From positions 62,001 to 126,000 of the forward strand of contig NZ_WKRD01000003.1 in the NCBI RefSeq assembly GCF_009680455.1: a stretch of 64,000 bases of DNA, read 5' to 3'. Shown here one piece after another: positions 8,969-18,283 of the stretch. Below the pieces are notes generated by a model, which saw only the letters and a program-made list of their open reading frames with translations, had not been told where the DNA came from and did no database searches. A program made the position numbers and the translations under genes. The DNA comes from Lachnospira eligens (GTDB taxonomy: Bacteria > Bacillota > Clostridia > Lachnospirales > Lachnospiraceae). Numbering within the stretch: position 1 is the stretch's first letter; each line of letters opens with the position of its first letter.

Positions 8969-10579
8969 ATGATGAATAAAAAGAAATTATGTATAATAAT
9001 AGTTATAGCTATAATTGTAACAGGATTAGCTGTTACATTTGCAGTATTATCAAAATCAGGTAAACATAAAGAAAATGTTAATGAAGAAACTACAGTGAAT
9101 AACGAGAAACAGACAGATTCTGTGACAGAGGCAGCTAAGGCAGATGAGAGAAAACAGGTACAGACATCTGTAACAATGCAGTTTAAGCAGTCTAATTCGT
9201 GGGAGGGCAATGGCAGATTCTATGCACAGTACGACCTTGTTATTGATAATAAAGAGACGGCAAAGATATCGGACTGGACATTTAAGATTAATACTACCAA
9301 TGGCACTACATTGGAGCAGAGCTGGAATTGTACAGTTGATACTTCGGATTTACAATGGAGTGTCGTGCCGGTTGATTATAATAAGATAATTGAGAGTCAG
9401 GCGCAGATGAATAATGTGGGCTTTATTATCAGTTTCGCGTCTAAGGAGGAGCTTAAGAAATATACACTTGATTTCAAGCTGGAATCGGGAATGGAGATAG
9501 TGCTTGCTGATGATGGAAAGGCATATAAAGCGTGAGAAGAAATTGCAGATTCAAGTGAAGAATCAACAGTGGTGGAAAATACAGCATCAGGAGATGATAC
9601 AGCACAGCCGGGTGGAAGTGATTCTGGAAATGATTCAGGAAATAACTCTGATACAGGAAGCAATGCAGGCATAGTCACAACAGTTCCAACAGGAAGACTT
9701 CAGGTATCCGGCACGAAATTAACTGACGAATCAGGTAACATTATCCAGCTAAGAGGGGTAAGTACACACGGAATATCATGGTTTCCAGACTATGTTAATT
9801 ATGATGCATTTGCAACCTTAAGGGACGATTGGGGTGCAAATGTAGTGAGAATTGCTATGTATCCTGAAGAATATAATGGATATCTTTCAGGTGGAGACAA
9901 AGCGGCATTAAAGCAGATTATTGATAACGGTGTTAATTATGCAACAGAGCTTGGAATGTATGTAATCATAGACTGGCATGTGCTTAATTATGCACCATCA
10001 AGACACACACAGGAGGCATGTGATTTCTTTGCAGAAATGGCATCTAAGTATTCAGGCCATGACAATGTAATATATGAAATATGTAATGAACCTGTTGGTG
10101 CTGACTGGAATTCAGACATTAAGCCATATGCAGAGACTGTAATAGGCACAATAAGACAATTCGACGATCATGCACTTATACTTGTAGGAACTAACACATG
10201 GTCACAGGATGTTGACAGCGTTGTTGGCAATACGCTTGATGATGGAAATGTTATGTATGTGGCACATTTTTATGCAGGAACACATAAAGAAAATATAAGA
10301 AATAAGATAAGCACAGCACTTAATGCAGGAGTTCCAGTGTTTATCAGTGAATGTAGTATATGTGACGCATCAGGCAATGGTGGAATAGATTATGCATCTG
10401 CCAACGAGTGGCTTGACTTCATGAACAGCAATCAGCTGAGTTTTATTGCATGGAGTCTTAGCAATAAGGCAGAGACATCAGCACTTATATCATCTGGCTG
10501 CAGTGCCAAGAGCGGCTGGAGTGATGGTGATTTGTCTGAGACGGGAAGATGGTTTAAGAGTGCGATATCGGGAAGGTGA
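8969..10579 (+). pseudogene. Secreted CBM-GH5 endoglucanase interrupted by an in-frame TGA
   Basis: Two adjacent open segments in the same frame (8969-9535 and 9536-10579) form one cellulase-like gene split by TGA at 9533-9535. The first part has an N-terminal membrane/signal segment (residues 5-27) and a beta-rich module, W/Q/N-rich, that resembles a cellulose-binding CBM2-type domain (about 65-185). After the stop the frame continues through a Ser/Asp/Gly linker into a GH5 domain with the acid/base in YEICNEP (E374 in read-through numbering) and the nucleophile in VFISECS (E461), both intact. The catalytic half has only GTG candidates as starts, no Shine-Dalgarno and no export signal. It is therefore unlikely to work alone. 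A strong GGGGAGGG precedes the first ATG. A recent nonsense mutation, read-through or a base error are all possible. Confidence 0.8.
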
Positions 10580-10584
10580 TAGTT

Positions 10585-10944
10585 ATGAAAAACCGTATTT
10601 TAACATACAGAAAATACATAGATTCATTATTACAGTCAGAAGAAGACTGCGACTGGAAATACATCAAACAGGAGCATCTTACACAGGTGGCATTCTTTCA
10701 GCATGAAAGGCTTGTGCATTTGATTGTAACCATAACATTTGCAATATTGGAGCTGCTGACAGTGTGCGCATATGTGATAGTTGGGGCGATAGACTCTGCA
10801 TTAAGCATGCCTCTGCTTGTCCTTGCAATTGCAATACTTATCCTTCTTGTTCCATACATCAAGCATTACTATCTGCTTGAAAACGAGGTGCAGAAAATGT
10901 ATAAGCAGTATGACAGGATATGTGAAAAGGAACGGAAATTATGA
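10585..10944 (+). CDS. Small two-helix membrane protein preceding a two-component system
   Basis: I do not recognise this 119-residue protein. It has a charged N-terminus (about 1-40), two hydrophobic segments (about 43-68 and 72-93) and a charged, helical C-terminal tail ending CEKERKL. A GGGAAGG (10569-10575) lies 9 bp before ATG 10585. The open frame also reaches a GTG at 10576 that overlaps the cellulase stop. Its last codons overlap the response regulator ATG by 4 bp (ATGA), so the two are translationally coupled. It may be an accessory component of the signalling or ABC system downstream; this is inferred only from coupling. Confidence 0.75.
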   Translation: MKNRILTYRKYIDSLLQSEEDCDWKYIKQEHLTQVAFFQHERLVHLIVTITFAILELLTVCAYVIVGAIDSALSMPLLVLAIAILILLVPYIKHYYLLENEVQKMYKQYDRICEKERKL

Positions 10945-11612
10945 TAGTTGTTGTTGAAGATGAGAAGGAATTATGTGAAAGCCTTAAAATGCTGCTGACT
11001 GAGAAGGGGTATGAGATAGTTACTGCCAGAAGCTGCGATGAAGCGGATAAATATATTGGCAATCCACAGATTGATATGTTTCTGTTAGATGTCAAGCTGC
11101 CTGATGGAAGTGGATTTGACATATGCAGGAAGATAAGAAAATCAAGCGAAGTGCCGGTTATATTCTTAACCTCATGTGATAATGAGGAAGAGATAGTTAC
11201 AGGGCTTGATATAGGTGCAGATGATTATATAACAAAGCCGTTTTATACGAAGGAACTGCTTTCAAGAATAAGTGCCAACTTAAGAAGAAGCATGTTCAAT
11301 GCAGGAAATATCTATAAGAAGGGGGATATTGTCGTCGATTTTGACAGATATAAGATAAGCTGTCAGGGTGATGAACTAAATATATCGACTAATGAATTCG
11401 ATATTGTAAGAATACTTATAGAGAATAAAGGAAAAGTCGTAAGGCGTGATGCTATATATGAGAAAATATGGGATATTCACGGTAATTTCGTGGAATATAA
11501 CACGCTGACTGTTGCAATGAGCAGAATAAAAGCAAAACTTGGAACATATGGAGAGAAACATCAGCAATACATAGAGACTATCAGAAATGTGGGCTACAGG
11601 TGGATTGACTAA
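10941..11612 (+). CDS. OmpR/PhoB-type response regulator
   Basis: The 223-residue protein has a receiver domain (1-115) with the acidic pair E6/D7, phosphoacceptor D50 in MFLLDVKLPDG and the conserved lysine in DYITKPF. A winged-helix DNA-binding domain (about 130-223) follows, with the usual ETIRNVGYRW end. It is coupled to the small membrane gene upstream and lies 18 bp before its histidine kinase. The order regulator-kinase-ATPase-permease is typical of Bce/Vex-like peptide-sensing modules, so response to an antimicrobial peptide or envelope stress is a reasonable inference. TGTAAG repeats before the ATPase gene are a likely target. Confidence 0.92.
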   Translation: MIVVVEDEKELCESLKMLLTEKGYEIVTARSCDEADKYIGNPQIDMFLLDVKLPDGSGFDICRKIRKSSEVPVIFLTSCDNEEEIVTGLDIGADDYITKPFYTKELLSRISANLRRSMFNAGNIYKKGDIVVDFDRYKISCQGDELNISTNEFDIVRILIENKGKVVRRDAIYEKIWDIHGNFVEYNTLTVAMSRIKAKLGTYGEKHQQYIETIRNVGYRWID

Positions 11613-11630
11613 TAACTTTCAGGGGGATGT

Positions 11631-12794
11631 ATGGATAACACGGTTAAGAAGAAACTGTCTGTATTCAGAAAAAGGCAGACTGTTTTCGTTATTATATATG
11701 GATTGATTAATGCGGTTGTTATAGCTGGAATTATAGTGTATTACAGGCTTAAAGAGCAGGTACTGGCAGGTGCATTGTATTTACAGGATAATGCATACGG
11801 TGAAGCATTTGTACGAAAAATGTTTTCATCAGGGATAACAGATAACAATATCAGAGCGGGTAGGACAGCCATGGAAAGTGCCGGATACGGCAGCCATGGC
11901 TTTTCGTATATGAGCAGACTTAATGGGGAAATGTATGCTTTAATTGCAATAATAGTGGTTCTTTTAATTGCACTCGGTTCAGGATTATATAACTGTTACA
12001 GACTTGGACATAAGGGTTTTGTAAAGAAAGTGTGCGATGTATATGCAGATAACGAGAGGCTTTCTAAGCAGTTAGATAACGAACACATTTATAATAAAGA
12101 GCAATATCAGAAGATGCAGGATTTTATTGAAAATATAGCACATCAGATTAAGACGCCGCTGGCAATTATAACTATGAAACTGGAAATGCTTGAGGAAAAA
12201 TGTGATGACAATCCGCGGCGTAAGGAGATAGCTGATTGCACAGGTAATGCGTTCAGAATCAAAACATTTATAAAGAAGCTGCTTGATATAAGCCGATTTG
12301 AGGCAGGAAAGGTTGTCATGACAAGTGATGAGGTTGATGTTGCGGCAATACTTCAGGAAAGCATTAACAGCAGTGTTGTAGACAGAAATAGAATTACCAC
12401 AGATTATGGTGACGAAAAATTGTGTATGTATGCAGATGAAGGCTGGATTGTCGAGTGTTTCATTAATCTTCTAGACAATTGTGCGGAATATTTAGCAGAT
12501 GACAATACTAAGGTATATGTTGATGTAACAAGAAAGAATGATGACTGTGTAGTTACGATTGCTGATAATGGCAAAGGGTTAAGTACGGAGCAGTTTAACA
12601 GCATATTCAACAGATTCGAGACTAATGGCAGTGCGGCGGATTTTAAGGCAGGTATCGGACTTAACCTGTCAAAGCTTATTATTGAGGCACATCATGGAAG
12701 CATAAAGGCAGGAAACAGTGAAAAGTATGGCGGAGCTGAGTTTGTTGCGACGCTTCCGATGTACAGATTAAAGACAAAATATCAGTCCATGTAA
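11631..12794 (+). CDS. Membrane sensor histidine kinase
   Basis: The 387-residue protein has two membrane helices (about 17-37 and 101-121) around an extracytoplasmic loop of some 60 residues. A HisKA domain follows with phosphoacceptor H171 in IAHQIKTPL, then a HATPase domain with the N box (INLLDNCAEYL), G1 (DNGKGL) and G2 (GIGLNLSKLIIEAHHG). AGGGGG 7 bp before the ATG supports the start. The short sensor loop is similar in size to that of the second kinase in this window (45935-47110), and both share the IAHQIKTPL and EAHHG motifs. The last codons overlap the first TGTAAG box of the next promoter. Confidence 0.92.
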   Translation: MDNTVKKKLSVFRKRQTVFVIIYGLINAVVIAGIIVYYRLKEQVLAGALYLQDNAYGEAFVRKMFSSGITDNNIRAGRTAMESAGYGSHGFSYMSRLNGEMYALIAIIVVLLIALGSGLYNCYRLGHKGFVKKVCDVYADNERLSKQLDNEHIYNKEQYQKMQDFIENIAHQIKTPLAIITMKLEMLEEKCDDNPRRKEIADCTGNAFRIKTFIKKLLDISRFEAGKVVMTSDEVDVAAILQESINSSVVDRNRITTDYGDEKLCMYADEGWIVECFINLLDNCAEYLADDNTKVYVDVTRKNDDCVVTIADNGKGLSTEQFNSIFNRFETNGSAADFKAGIGLNLSKLIIEAHHGSIKAGNSEKYGGAEFVATLPMYRLKTKYQSM

Positions 12795-12822
12795 GCTGGG
12801 TGTAAGTTTTGTAAGATATAAT
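12790..12822 (+). promoter_or_regulatory. TGTAAG direct repeats with -10, promoter of the first ABC pair
   Basis: TGTAAG occurs at 12790-12795, 12801-12806 and 12810-12815, followed by a consensus -10 TATAAT at 12817-12822. The 11-bp spacing of the first two is typical of OmpR-family tandem sites. The second box starts 16 bp before the -10, the same distance as at 47106-47138. This predicts a regulated promoter inside the end of the kinase gene that drives the ATPase and permease. Confidence 0.65.
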
Positions 12823-12860
12823 TATCCCAGATAGAAATCGGGGATGAGAGGGGGAGACGT

Positions 12861-13541
12861 ATGGACATAATATTAAGCGTAAAAGGTATATCCAAAACTT
12901 ACACAGCAGGACAGGTGAAGATTAATGCGTTGAACCGGTGTGATATTGAGGTAAGAAAGGGAGAATTTACCGCGATTGTCGGCAAAAGTGGTTCAGGCAA
13001 GTCAACTCTGTTAAGAATTCTTGGAACAATGGACAAGCCAGACGAAGGAAAGGTGTACATAGCAGGAAAAGACATAAGTAATCTTAAGAATTCAGAACTG
13101 GCAAAATTCAGACGCACGCATATTGGGTTCATATATCAGGATTATAAGCTGATTCCTGAATATACAGCATATGAAAATATAATACTTCCGTTAATTCTTG
13201 ACAGTGAGCAAGCTGATGAGGAGAAAGTCACTGAATTAATGGAATCACTTGGCATAGATTACTGTAAGGATAAATTTCCTGCACAGATGTCAGGTGGTGA
13301 ACAGCAGAGAGTTGCAATCGCAAAGGCACTGATTACACATCCGTCAGTTATATTCGCTGATGAGCCGACCGGAAATCTTGACGCGGCGAGTGCAGAAACA
13401 GTTGCCCAAATGCTTACTCTGGCAGCGTCTAAGTATCAGCAGACTATTGTTATGGTTACACATGACAGGCAGATGGCAGAATATGCAGACCGCATACTCA
13501 CAATCACAGATGGAAATGTGACAGGGGGTGTGGGGGTATGA
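12861..13541 (+). CDS. ABC transporter ATP-binding protein (MacB/Bce type)
   Basis: The 226-residue ATPase has Walker A GKSGSGKST, Q-loop IYQDYKL, signature MSGGEQQRVAIAKAL, Walker B VIFADEPTGNLD and the H-loop THD. This signature and the ADEPTGNLD form characterise the LolD/MacB/BceA group that partners FtsX-type permeases. It overlaps the permease gene by 4 bp, so the two are coupled. Such transporters act by mechanotransmission in peptide detoxification, lipoprotein handling or cell-wall control. The substrate is not visible. The sequence is closely related to 51118-51786 in this window. Confidence 0.94.
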   Translation: MDIILSVKGISKTYTAGQVKINALNRCDIEVRKGEFTAIVGKSGSGKSTLLRILGTMDKPDEGKVYIAGKDISNLKNSELAKFRRTHIGFIYQDYKLIPEYTAYENIILPLILDSEQADEEKVTELMESLGIDYCKDKFPAQMSGGEQQRVAIAKALITHPSVIFADEPTGNLDAASAETVAQMLTLAASKYQQTIVMVTHDRQMAEYADRILTITDGNVTGGVGV

Positions 13542-16390
13542 ACAGCAAAATTATAGCATTGACATTCAGGGGACTTCGCAGGAGATTTAAAAACATTTTA
13601 AGGTCCATGGTATTAGTAGTGCTCGCATTTACATTTGTTACAGGGGTACTGTTATTGCAGGAAAATATGTCAAACTGGCAGAAGGCTGATAATAAAAAGC
13701 ATTTTGGAGACTGGTTTGTAATGTACAGGTCTAAACAGCCAGAGGAAAACGAAAGCATTAAAAAACATCCTTATACCGGAAATGTGTACACTGCAAAAAC
13801 TGTAACAAGCGTAAAGGATAGAACCAATTTATCAGATATTATGATTGGTACAATGTCAGATGGCTTTATCAGCATGGGCAGTATAGCACTTGAGAAAGGT
13901 AAGATGCCGGATAATGACAATGAGGCAGCAATAGACAGGAACTCTCTTATCAGGCTTGGGCAGGGCACAGACATTGGAGATAATATAACACTTAATGATA
14001 AAGAATATACGCTTTGCGGAATAATGAACAGCTATACAAATGTATGGAATGATGGTAAAAAGCTTCCGGGAATTATTGTTACGGAAAATGAGGCAGACAA
14101 TATTGCGACGGATGAAACATACATATATGCATATTCATTACAAAGTTTCATAGATGAACAGGATTATAGCAGTATAGCTGAGAATTTAAGAAAAGAATCA
14201 GGCCTTAAGTTTAATTTTACATATAATAGTAATGTGTATGATTATAAGCCGTGGGGATATGCAAAAGTTAATAATTATATTTATGTATTTATTATGCTTG
14301 TTGGAATAACGATAATATCATATCAGATTACAATGTATAATAAGACAAGAAAAAATGTCCGATTTATTCAAAAATGCCTTGGGGCTGATAAAGGGCAGAT
14401 AATTTTTATGATATTAACAGAGAATATATTTATACTTTTAATTTCGGCAGTCATAGGTTTTGGTATAGCATCTGGAACAGGGTATGTCATACAGGCTTTA
14501 ATAAAATATTTTAAAAATGTGTCATTTTTCTCAATAGGACAATATACCCTGATAAGGATTATTCTGACACTTGTAATTGCAGTAGCAGTCAGTTTTATGT
14601 CGGAAATTATTACGGACAGATTAAGCAGCCTGAACCGAAAAAAACGGACATACAATTTTAAAAATGTTATGACAGAAAAAACGTTTGTTAAAACTACTGC
14701 GAAAAGATTTAAGTGGTCTGATGGCTGTTTCCAGAATATAGTAATAAGAGTGTTTTCTCTGGCAATGGCTGTTATTACTGTTGTATGTGCCATTAATTGT
14801 ATCATTGCATACAGAGAGTACTTAAGGATAACGGATAAACCTGATATTGTAGGCTATGCGGTAAAAGAGACTCCCCGTTCATATACAGTTTATTATGATT
14901 ACACAGCCAGTCTTGTGAAAAAAGGAGATGTGCATACTGCAGAGCAGATAGAGAAAAAAATACCTGATACATGGGAGTATTCTCCATTTCAGAATCATTC
15001 CATATCAGAATATTATTTTAATGATGTTAAATTTGGCGACAGCTGTATGTACAGGAATATAAGTGATGATGTTTTGAATTATCTTAAAAATATAGATGGC
15101 GTAGATGATATAATCATGGGATATTACGAAACAGCAAGAACATTTACATGGACAGGTATCAATACTGATAATGTTGGAAATGGTATATCATTGGCAAGAT
15201 CATTAAAGTCAGGTGGTGCAGATAAAAAATATATTTTTGCTGCCGGATATGTGGAACCGGAGGAGGATATATATAATTCTCTTAATGATTATGCTGGGGG
15301 AAATCTGGATTATGATGGATTCAAAGAAGGTTCAGAAGTTGTTGTATTTCTGGATGTAAATAATTCTGGGGTATATGATGACAGCATGAAGGATGGTGTT
15401 ACTCTTAAACTTCATAATTATGAAATGGTTTTAGAAAGAAATGACAGTTACGAATCAGGCGATGAATATATCAATGCCTATAATAAATTGCTTGAGGAGA
15501 CAATTGATGGATATGAAGGCCAGACAGATACACAATCAATAAAAGATTATATATGTAAAAATATAACTGACCAGCAGATAACAGAAATTTTAGATGTATA
15601 TGCCGAGACACATGATAATGCCTATATTATAAATACATATAATCAGTATAAAGCTGGGAATATAAGTAAAGAACAATTGCTCGATGCTTCAGGTTCAGAT
15701 GAGTATTACAGTGGTGTCTGGAGATCAATTATTTCACAGGAGTGGTGGTATAGTCAGTATGGATTTTACACATATCTTGTACCAGCAGCCAGCACTAAAG
15801 TGGTTAAAGTAGTAAAGGTAACTGATGAAATAAAAGAAAAATTCAAATACATAATACCTGAATTTGGCCAGTATACAGTAATTGGTTCAACACAGCTTTT
15901 ACATAATGCATTGGACAGCCAGAATGAACTTATTAAAAAATACCTGTTCCTTGATGAGCTGCCTGATTATATGAAATTAAAGATGAGTCCTAACCAGATT
16001 AATATAAAGTATAATCTTGGTTCGTCTGTAATGGCAACAGATAATGTTGTTTCTTCATATCTTGGTTCAGCCGGATTTGCGTATGCATCATATTCAGATG
16101 AAAAGAACCAGATGAGACAGAAGACAATAGAAGCATTGATGACATATGGAATTACAGGAATTGCTGCAATTGTAATATATCTTATGGTAAGTACAATTAT
16201 TCTGAAAGGAAGGCTGGAAAGGTATACAGAAAGAATAAAACTTCTTATCAATACAGGAGCGGAAAGAGATAAAATTGTAATTATATGCATGTATGAATGT
16301 ATCTGGCAATCGATGTGGTTTATAGTACTGATGCCGTTAGAGCTTCTGATATGTCTGGTAATGGTAAGAAGATTTGTAAAACAATTATAA
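13538..16390 (+). CDS. Large FtsX-type ABC permease
   Basis: The 950-residue membrane protein has one N-terminal helix (about 20-40), a first extracytoplasmic region (about 42-240), a block of three helices (245-365), another helix near 410-430 and a second large extracytoplasmic region (435-860). The last three helices (865-945) follow. This is two FtsX/MacB-like units in one chain. A conserved element just outside helix 1, with QENM, W-Q, N-K and FGDWF, recurs in both permeases of the second system. It is 4 bp overlapped with its ATPase and closes the operon at a GC-rich terminator. The family is clear; the cargo is unknown. Confidence 0.88.
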   Translation: MNSKIIALTFRGLRRRFKNILRSMVLVVLAFTFVTGVLLLQENMSNWQKADNKKHFGDWFVMYRSKQPEENESIKKHPYTGNVYTAKTVTSVKDRTNLSDIMIGTMSDGFISMGSIALEKGKMPDNDNEAAIDRNSLIRLGQGTDIGDNITLNDKEYTLCGIMNSYTNVWNDGKKLPGIIVTENEADNIATDETYIYAYSLQSFIDEQDYSSIAENLRKESGLKFNFTYNSNVYDYKPWGYAKVNNYIYVFIMLVGITIISYQITMYNKTRKNVRFIQKCLGADKGQIIFMILTENIFILLISAVIGFGIASGTGYVIQALIKYFKNVSFFSIGQYTLIRIILTLVIAVAVSFMSEIITDRLSSLNRKKRTYNFKNVMTEKTFVKTTAKRFKWSDGCFQNIVIRVFSLAMAVITVVCAINCIIAYREYLRITDKPDIVGYAVKETPRSYTVYYDYTASLVKKGDVHTAEQIEKKIPDTWEYSPFQNHSISEYYFNDVKFGDSCMYRNISDDVLNYLKNIDGVDDIIMGYYETARTFTWTGINTDNVGNGISLARSLKSGGADKKYIFAAGYVEPEEDIYNSLNDYAGGNLDYDGFKEGSEVVVFLDVNNSGVYDDSMKDGVTLKLHNYEMVLERNDSYESGDEYINAYNKLLEETIDGYEGQTDTQSIKDYICKNITDQQITEILDVYAETHDNAYIINTYNQYKAGNISKEQLLDASGSDEYYSGVWRSIISQEWWYSQYGFYTYLVPAASTKVVKVVKVTDEIKEKFKYIIPEFGQYTVIGSTQLLHNALDSQNELIKKYLFLDELPDYMKLKMSPNQINIKYNLGSSVMATDNVVSSYLGSAGFAYASYSDEKNQMRQKTIEALMTYGITGIAAIVIYLMVSTIILKGRLERYTERIKLLINTGAERDKIVIICMYECIWQSMWFIVLMPLELLICLVMVRRFVKQL

Positions 16391-16396
16391 CAATTG

Positions 16397-16427
16397 AGGC
16401 GCGGATTTTTCCGCGCCTTATGTTTTT
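16397..16427. terminator. GC-rich bidirectional terminator
   Basis: AGGCGCGGA (16397-16405) pairs with TCCGCGCCT (16410-16418) around a TTTT loop, with a T-rich stretch following on the plus strand. It separates the convergent permease and carboxypeptidase genes. Confidence 0.85.
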
Positions 16428-17367
16428 AATTCGGATACTGTGAAGTAATTCCAAAGTACTCTTCAAGAGATAACCAGTCGCCATTGTTATATAACTTAGT
16501 TGCAAGGTCAACACCTACATAACGAAGATGCCATGATTCATACTGATATCCGGTAGCAGAATCTTTGCCTTTAGGGAAGCGGATACAGAAGCCGTATTTG
16601 TAGCAGTTATCATTAACCCACTTACCTTCGTTGGTGTACTGGAAGCTGTCCTCAATAGTGTTAAGGTCAAAGCATAAACCAGTCTGATGTTCAGAGTTGC
16701 CAGGTCTTGATGAATATGTGTCTGCTACAGCAGCACCATCACTTTTAACATATCTGTTATATACATTAACCTGATAATTATATGAACGGTATCCACTGGC
16801 AATATATATATTAAGACATTTAGCAGTTGCATCCTTTAACATAGTGTTCCATGCACTCATAAGAGTTTTGTCAAGACATGTTGAGCTTCTGTCTGCATTA
16901 ACAGGCTGGTCAGGATTAGTGGGAATGAAATCCTGAGGAAGAGCATATGTCTTATTGGCAATAAGTACTCCGTCAATATAAGTTGCTCCATTAATTTCCT
17001 GAATCTGGAAGCCTTTAGAAGTAGTACCTTTGGAAACTGTATTACCAGATGGAACTACAGGTGGTGCAAATTCAGAACTGTCAGATGAAGCAGAGACTGA
17101 TGTTGCATCTGACATAATTGAAGATGAAGTATCAGTTGATGAAACTTCTTCACTTGTAATTTCATTCTCTTTTGTCTGTGTTGATTCTTCAACCTTGGCA
17201 GTTGTAGATTCCCCATTCTTATCTGTTTTCTTAGACTTAGAACAGCCTTTCATGGAAACAGATATTATTACAATAATAATGATAAGTAAAGCAGCAGCTG
17301 CACAGGCGAGAATAATACGGTTTCTTCTTACCTGACGCTGTCTGCGTGTCAATCGTCTTTTAGTCAT
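16426..17367 (-). CDS. D-alanyl-D-alanine carboxypeptidase, VanY/M15 family
   Basis: The 313-residue protein has a very basic N-terminus, one membrane helix (about 19-40), a Ser/Thr/Glu-rich extracytoplasmic linker (about 45-110) and a C-terminal M15B peptidase domain. Zinc ligands are visible: H227 and D234 in SEHQTGLCFDL and H280 in ESWHLRY, with E277 as the likely catalytic base. GYRSYNYQ is a further family motif. It would trim the terminal D-alanine of peptidoglycan stem peptides outside the membrane. It is a monocistronic gene with AAAGGA before ATG. Nothing nearby resembles a van resistance cluster, so a wall-maintenance role is more likely than glycopeptide resistance. Confidence 0.92.
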   Translation of the reverse strand: MTKRRLTRRQRQVRRNRIILACAAAALLIIIIVIISVSMKGCSKSKKTDKNGESTTAKVEESTQTKENEITSEEVSSTDTSSSIMSDATSVSASSDSSEFAPPVVPSGNTVSKGTTSKGFQIQEINGATYIDGVLIANKTYALPQDFIPTNPDQPVNADRSSTCLDKTLMSAWNTMLKDATAKCLNIYIASGYRSYNYQVNVYNRYVKSDGAAVADTYSSRPGNSEHQTGLCFDLNTIEDSFQYTNEGKWVNDNCYKYGFCIRFPKGKDSATGYQYESWHLRYVGVDLATKLYNNGDWLSLEEYFGITSQYPN

Positions 17368-17488
17368 GATGAATTAATTCCTTTCAATTAAATTATTTAA
17401 AAGTAATTATTGCATTGTTTACTGGATATTTCAAGGATAAATGTGCTAATATGTTTACTATATTGATATGTGAAAAGCGAGGACTAAT

Positions 17489-18283
17489 ATGTATACAAAA
17501 GAACAGTTAAAGAAGCAGTTAGAGAATATGGGCTTAACAGGTGATGAGACGATTCTTATTCATTCATCAATGAAATCTATCGGTGAAGTTGAAGGTGGGG
17601 CAGATACAGTACTTGATGCATGGATTGAATATTTCGGACATGGACTTTTACTTCTTCCAACACATACATGGAAGAATATAAATGCGGACTCACCGGTATA
17701 TAATCCTAAAGAAACACCATCATGTGTCGGACTGCTTACTAATATGTTTCTTAAAAGAGACGGAGTAATAAGGTCACTACATCCTACACACAGCATGGCA
17801 GGAATTGGAAAGAAAGCGGCAGAATATCTTGCAGGGGAGGAGAACAACAATACACCGTGTACACCAGGCGGATGTTACGACAGATTAAGAAGCTGTGGAG
17901 GAAAAGTTCTGCTTGTTGGAGTAGGACATGAGCGCAATACATTTATTCATAGTGTTGAAGAGGTACTTAATGTACCACACAGATTATCAGATAAGCCGAT
18001 GAAGTTACAGATTGTAATGCCTGATGGCAGCATTAAGGATTCATATATGAGAAAGCATTACAACGCAGACCAGCCTCACATATCAGAGGATTTTGTTAAG
18101 CTTAATCAGGCATTTCTTGACTGTAAGGCTGTGCGTGAAGTAACATTTGGTGACGCAGAGTGTCTTTTGTGTGATGCACAGGCGGTGTTTGAAGTTGTAA
18201 GGCATGTCATTGCACCAGACCCTGAATGTATTGTGACGAGCAGTTCAATTCCAAAGGAGCGCTGGGAAGCACTTGTTAAGTAG
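17489..18283 (+). CDS. AAC(3)-family aminoglycoside N-acetyltransferase-like protein
   Basis: The 264-residue protein has the fold-defining motifs of the Antibiotic_NAT family: ILIHSSMKSIG near the start, LLLPTHTW, the conserved RSLHPTHSMAGIG segment, and GVGHERNTFIHSVEE with the acetyl-CoA/active-site histidine region. Enzymes of this family transfer acetyl from acetyl-CoA to the 3-amino group of aminoglycosides. Chromosomal homologues of firmicutes often have other or unknown acceptors, so resistance cannot be claimed. GCGAGGA lies about 6 bp before the ATG. The 3' end overlaps the convergent LysR gene by 8 bp. Confidence 0.9.
   Translation: MYTKEQLKKQLENMGLTGDETILIHSSMKSIGEVEGGADTVLDAWIEYFGHGLLLLPTHTWKNINADSPVYNPKETPSCVGLLTNMFLKRDGVIRSLHPTHSMAGIGKKAAEYLAGEENNNTPCTPGGCYDRLRSCGGKVLLVGVGHERNTFIHSVEEVLNVPHRLSDKPMKLQIVMPDGSIKDSYMRKHYNADQPHISEDFVKLNQAFLDCKAVREVTFGDAECLLCDAQAVFEVVRHVIAPDPECIVTSSSIPKERWEALVK

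Noticed and set aside
9533..9535. TGA as selenocysteine in the cellulase
   Set aside because: The position is a linker end after the binding module, no GH5 selenoprotein is known to me, and no clear SECIS-like hairpin directly follows; nonsense mutation or error is simpler.
10446..10706. 86-residue plus-strand frame overlapping the end of the cellulase
   Set aside because: Out of frame with both the GH5 catalytic domain and the small membrane gene; composition unlike a real protein.
16426..17367. Part of a glycopeptide-resistance (van) cluster
   Set aside because: No vanHAX or vanRS genes adjoin; VanY-like carboxypeptidases are common housekeeping enzymes.
17489..18283. Claim of aminoglycoside resistance
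   Set aside because: Family membership alone does not show resistance; many chromosomal homologues have other substrates.
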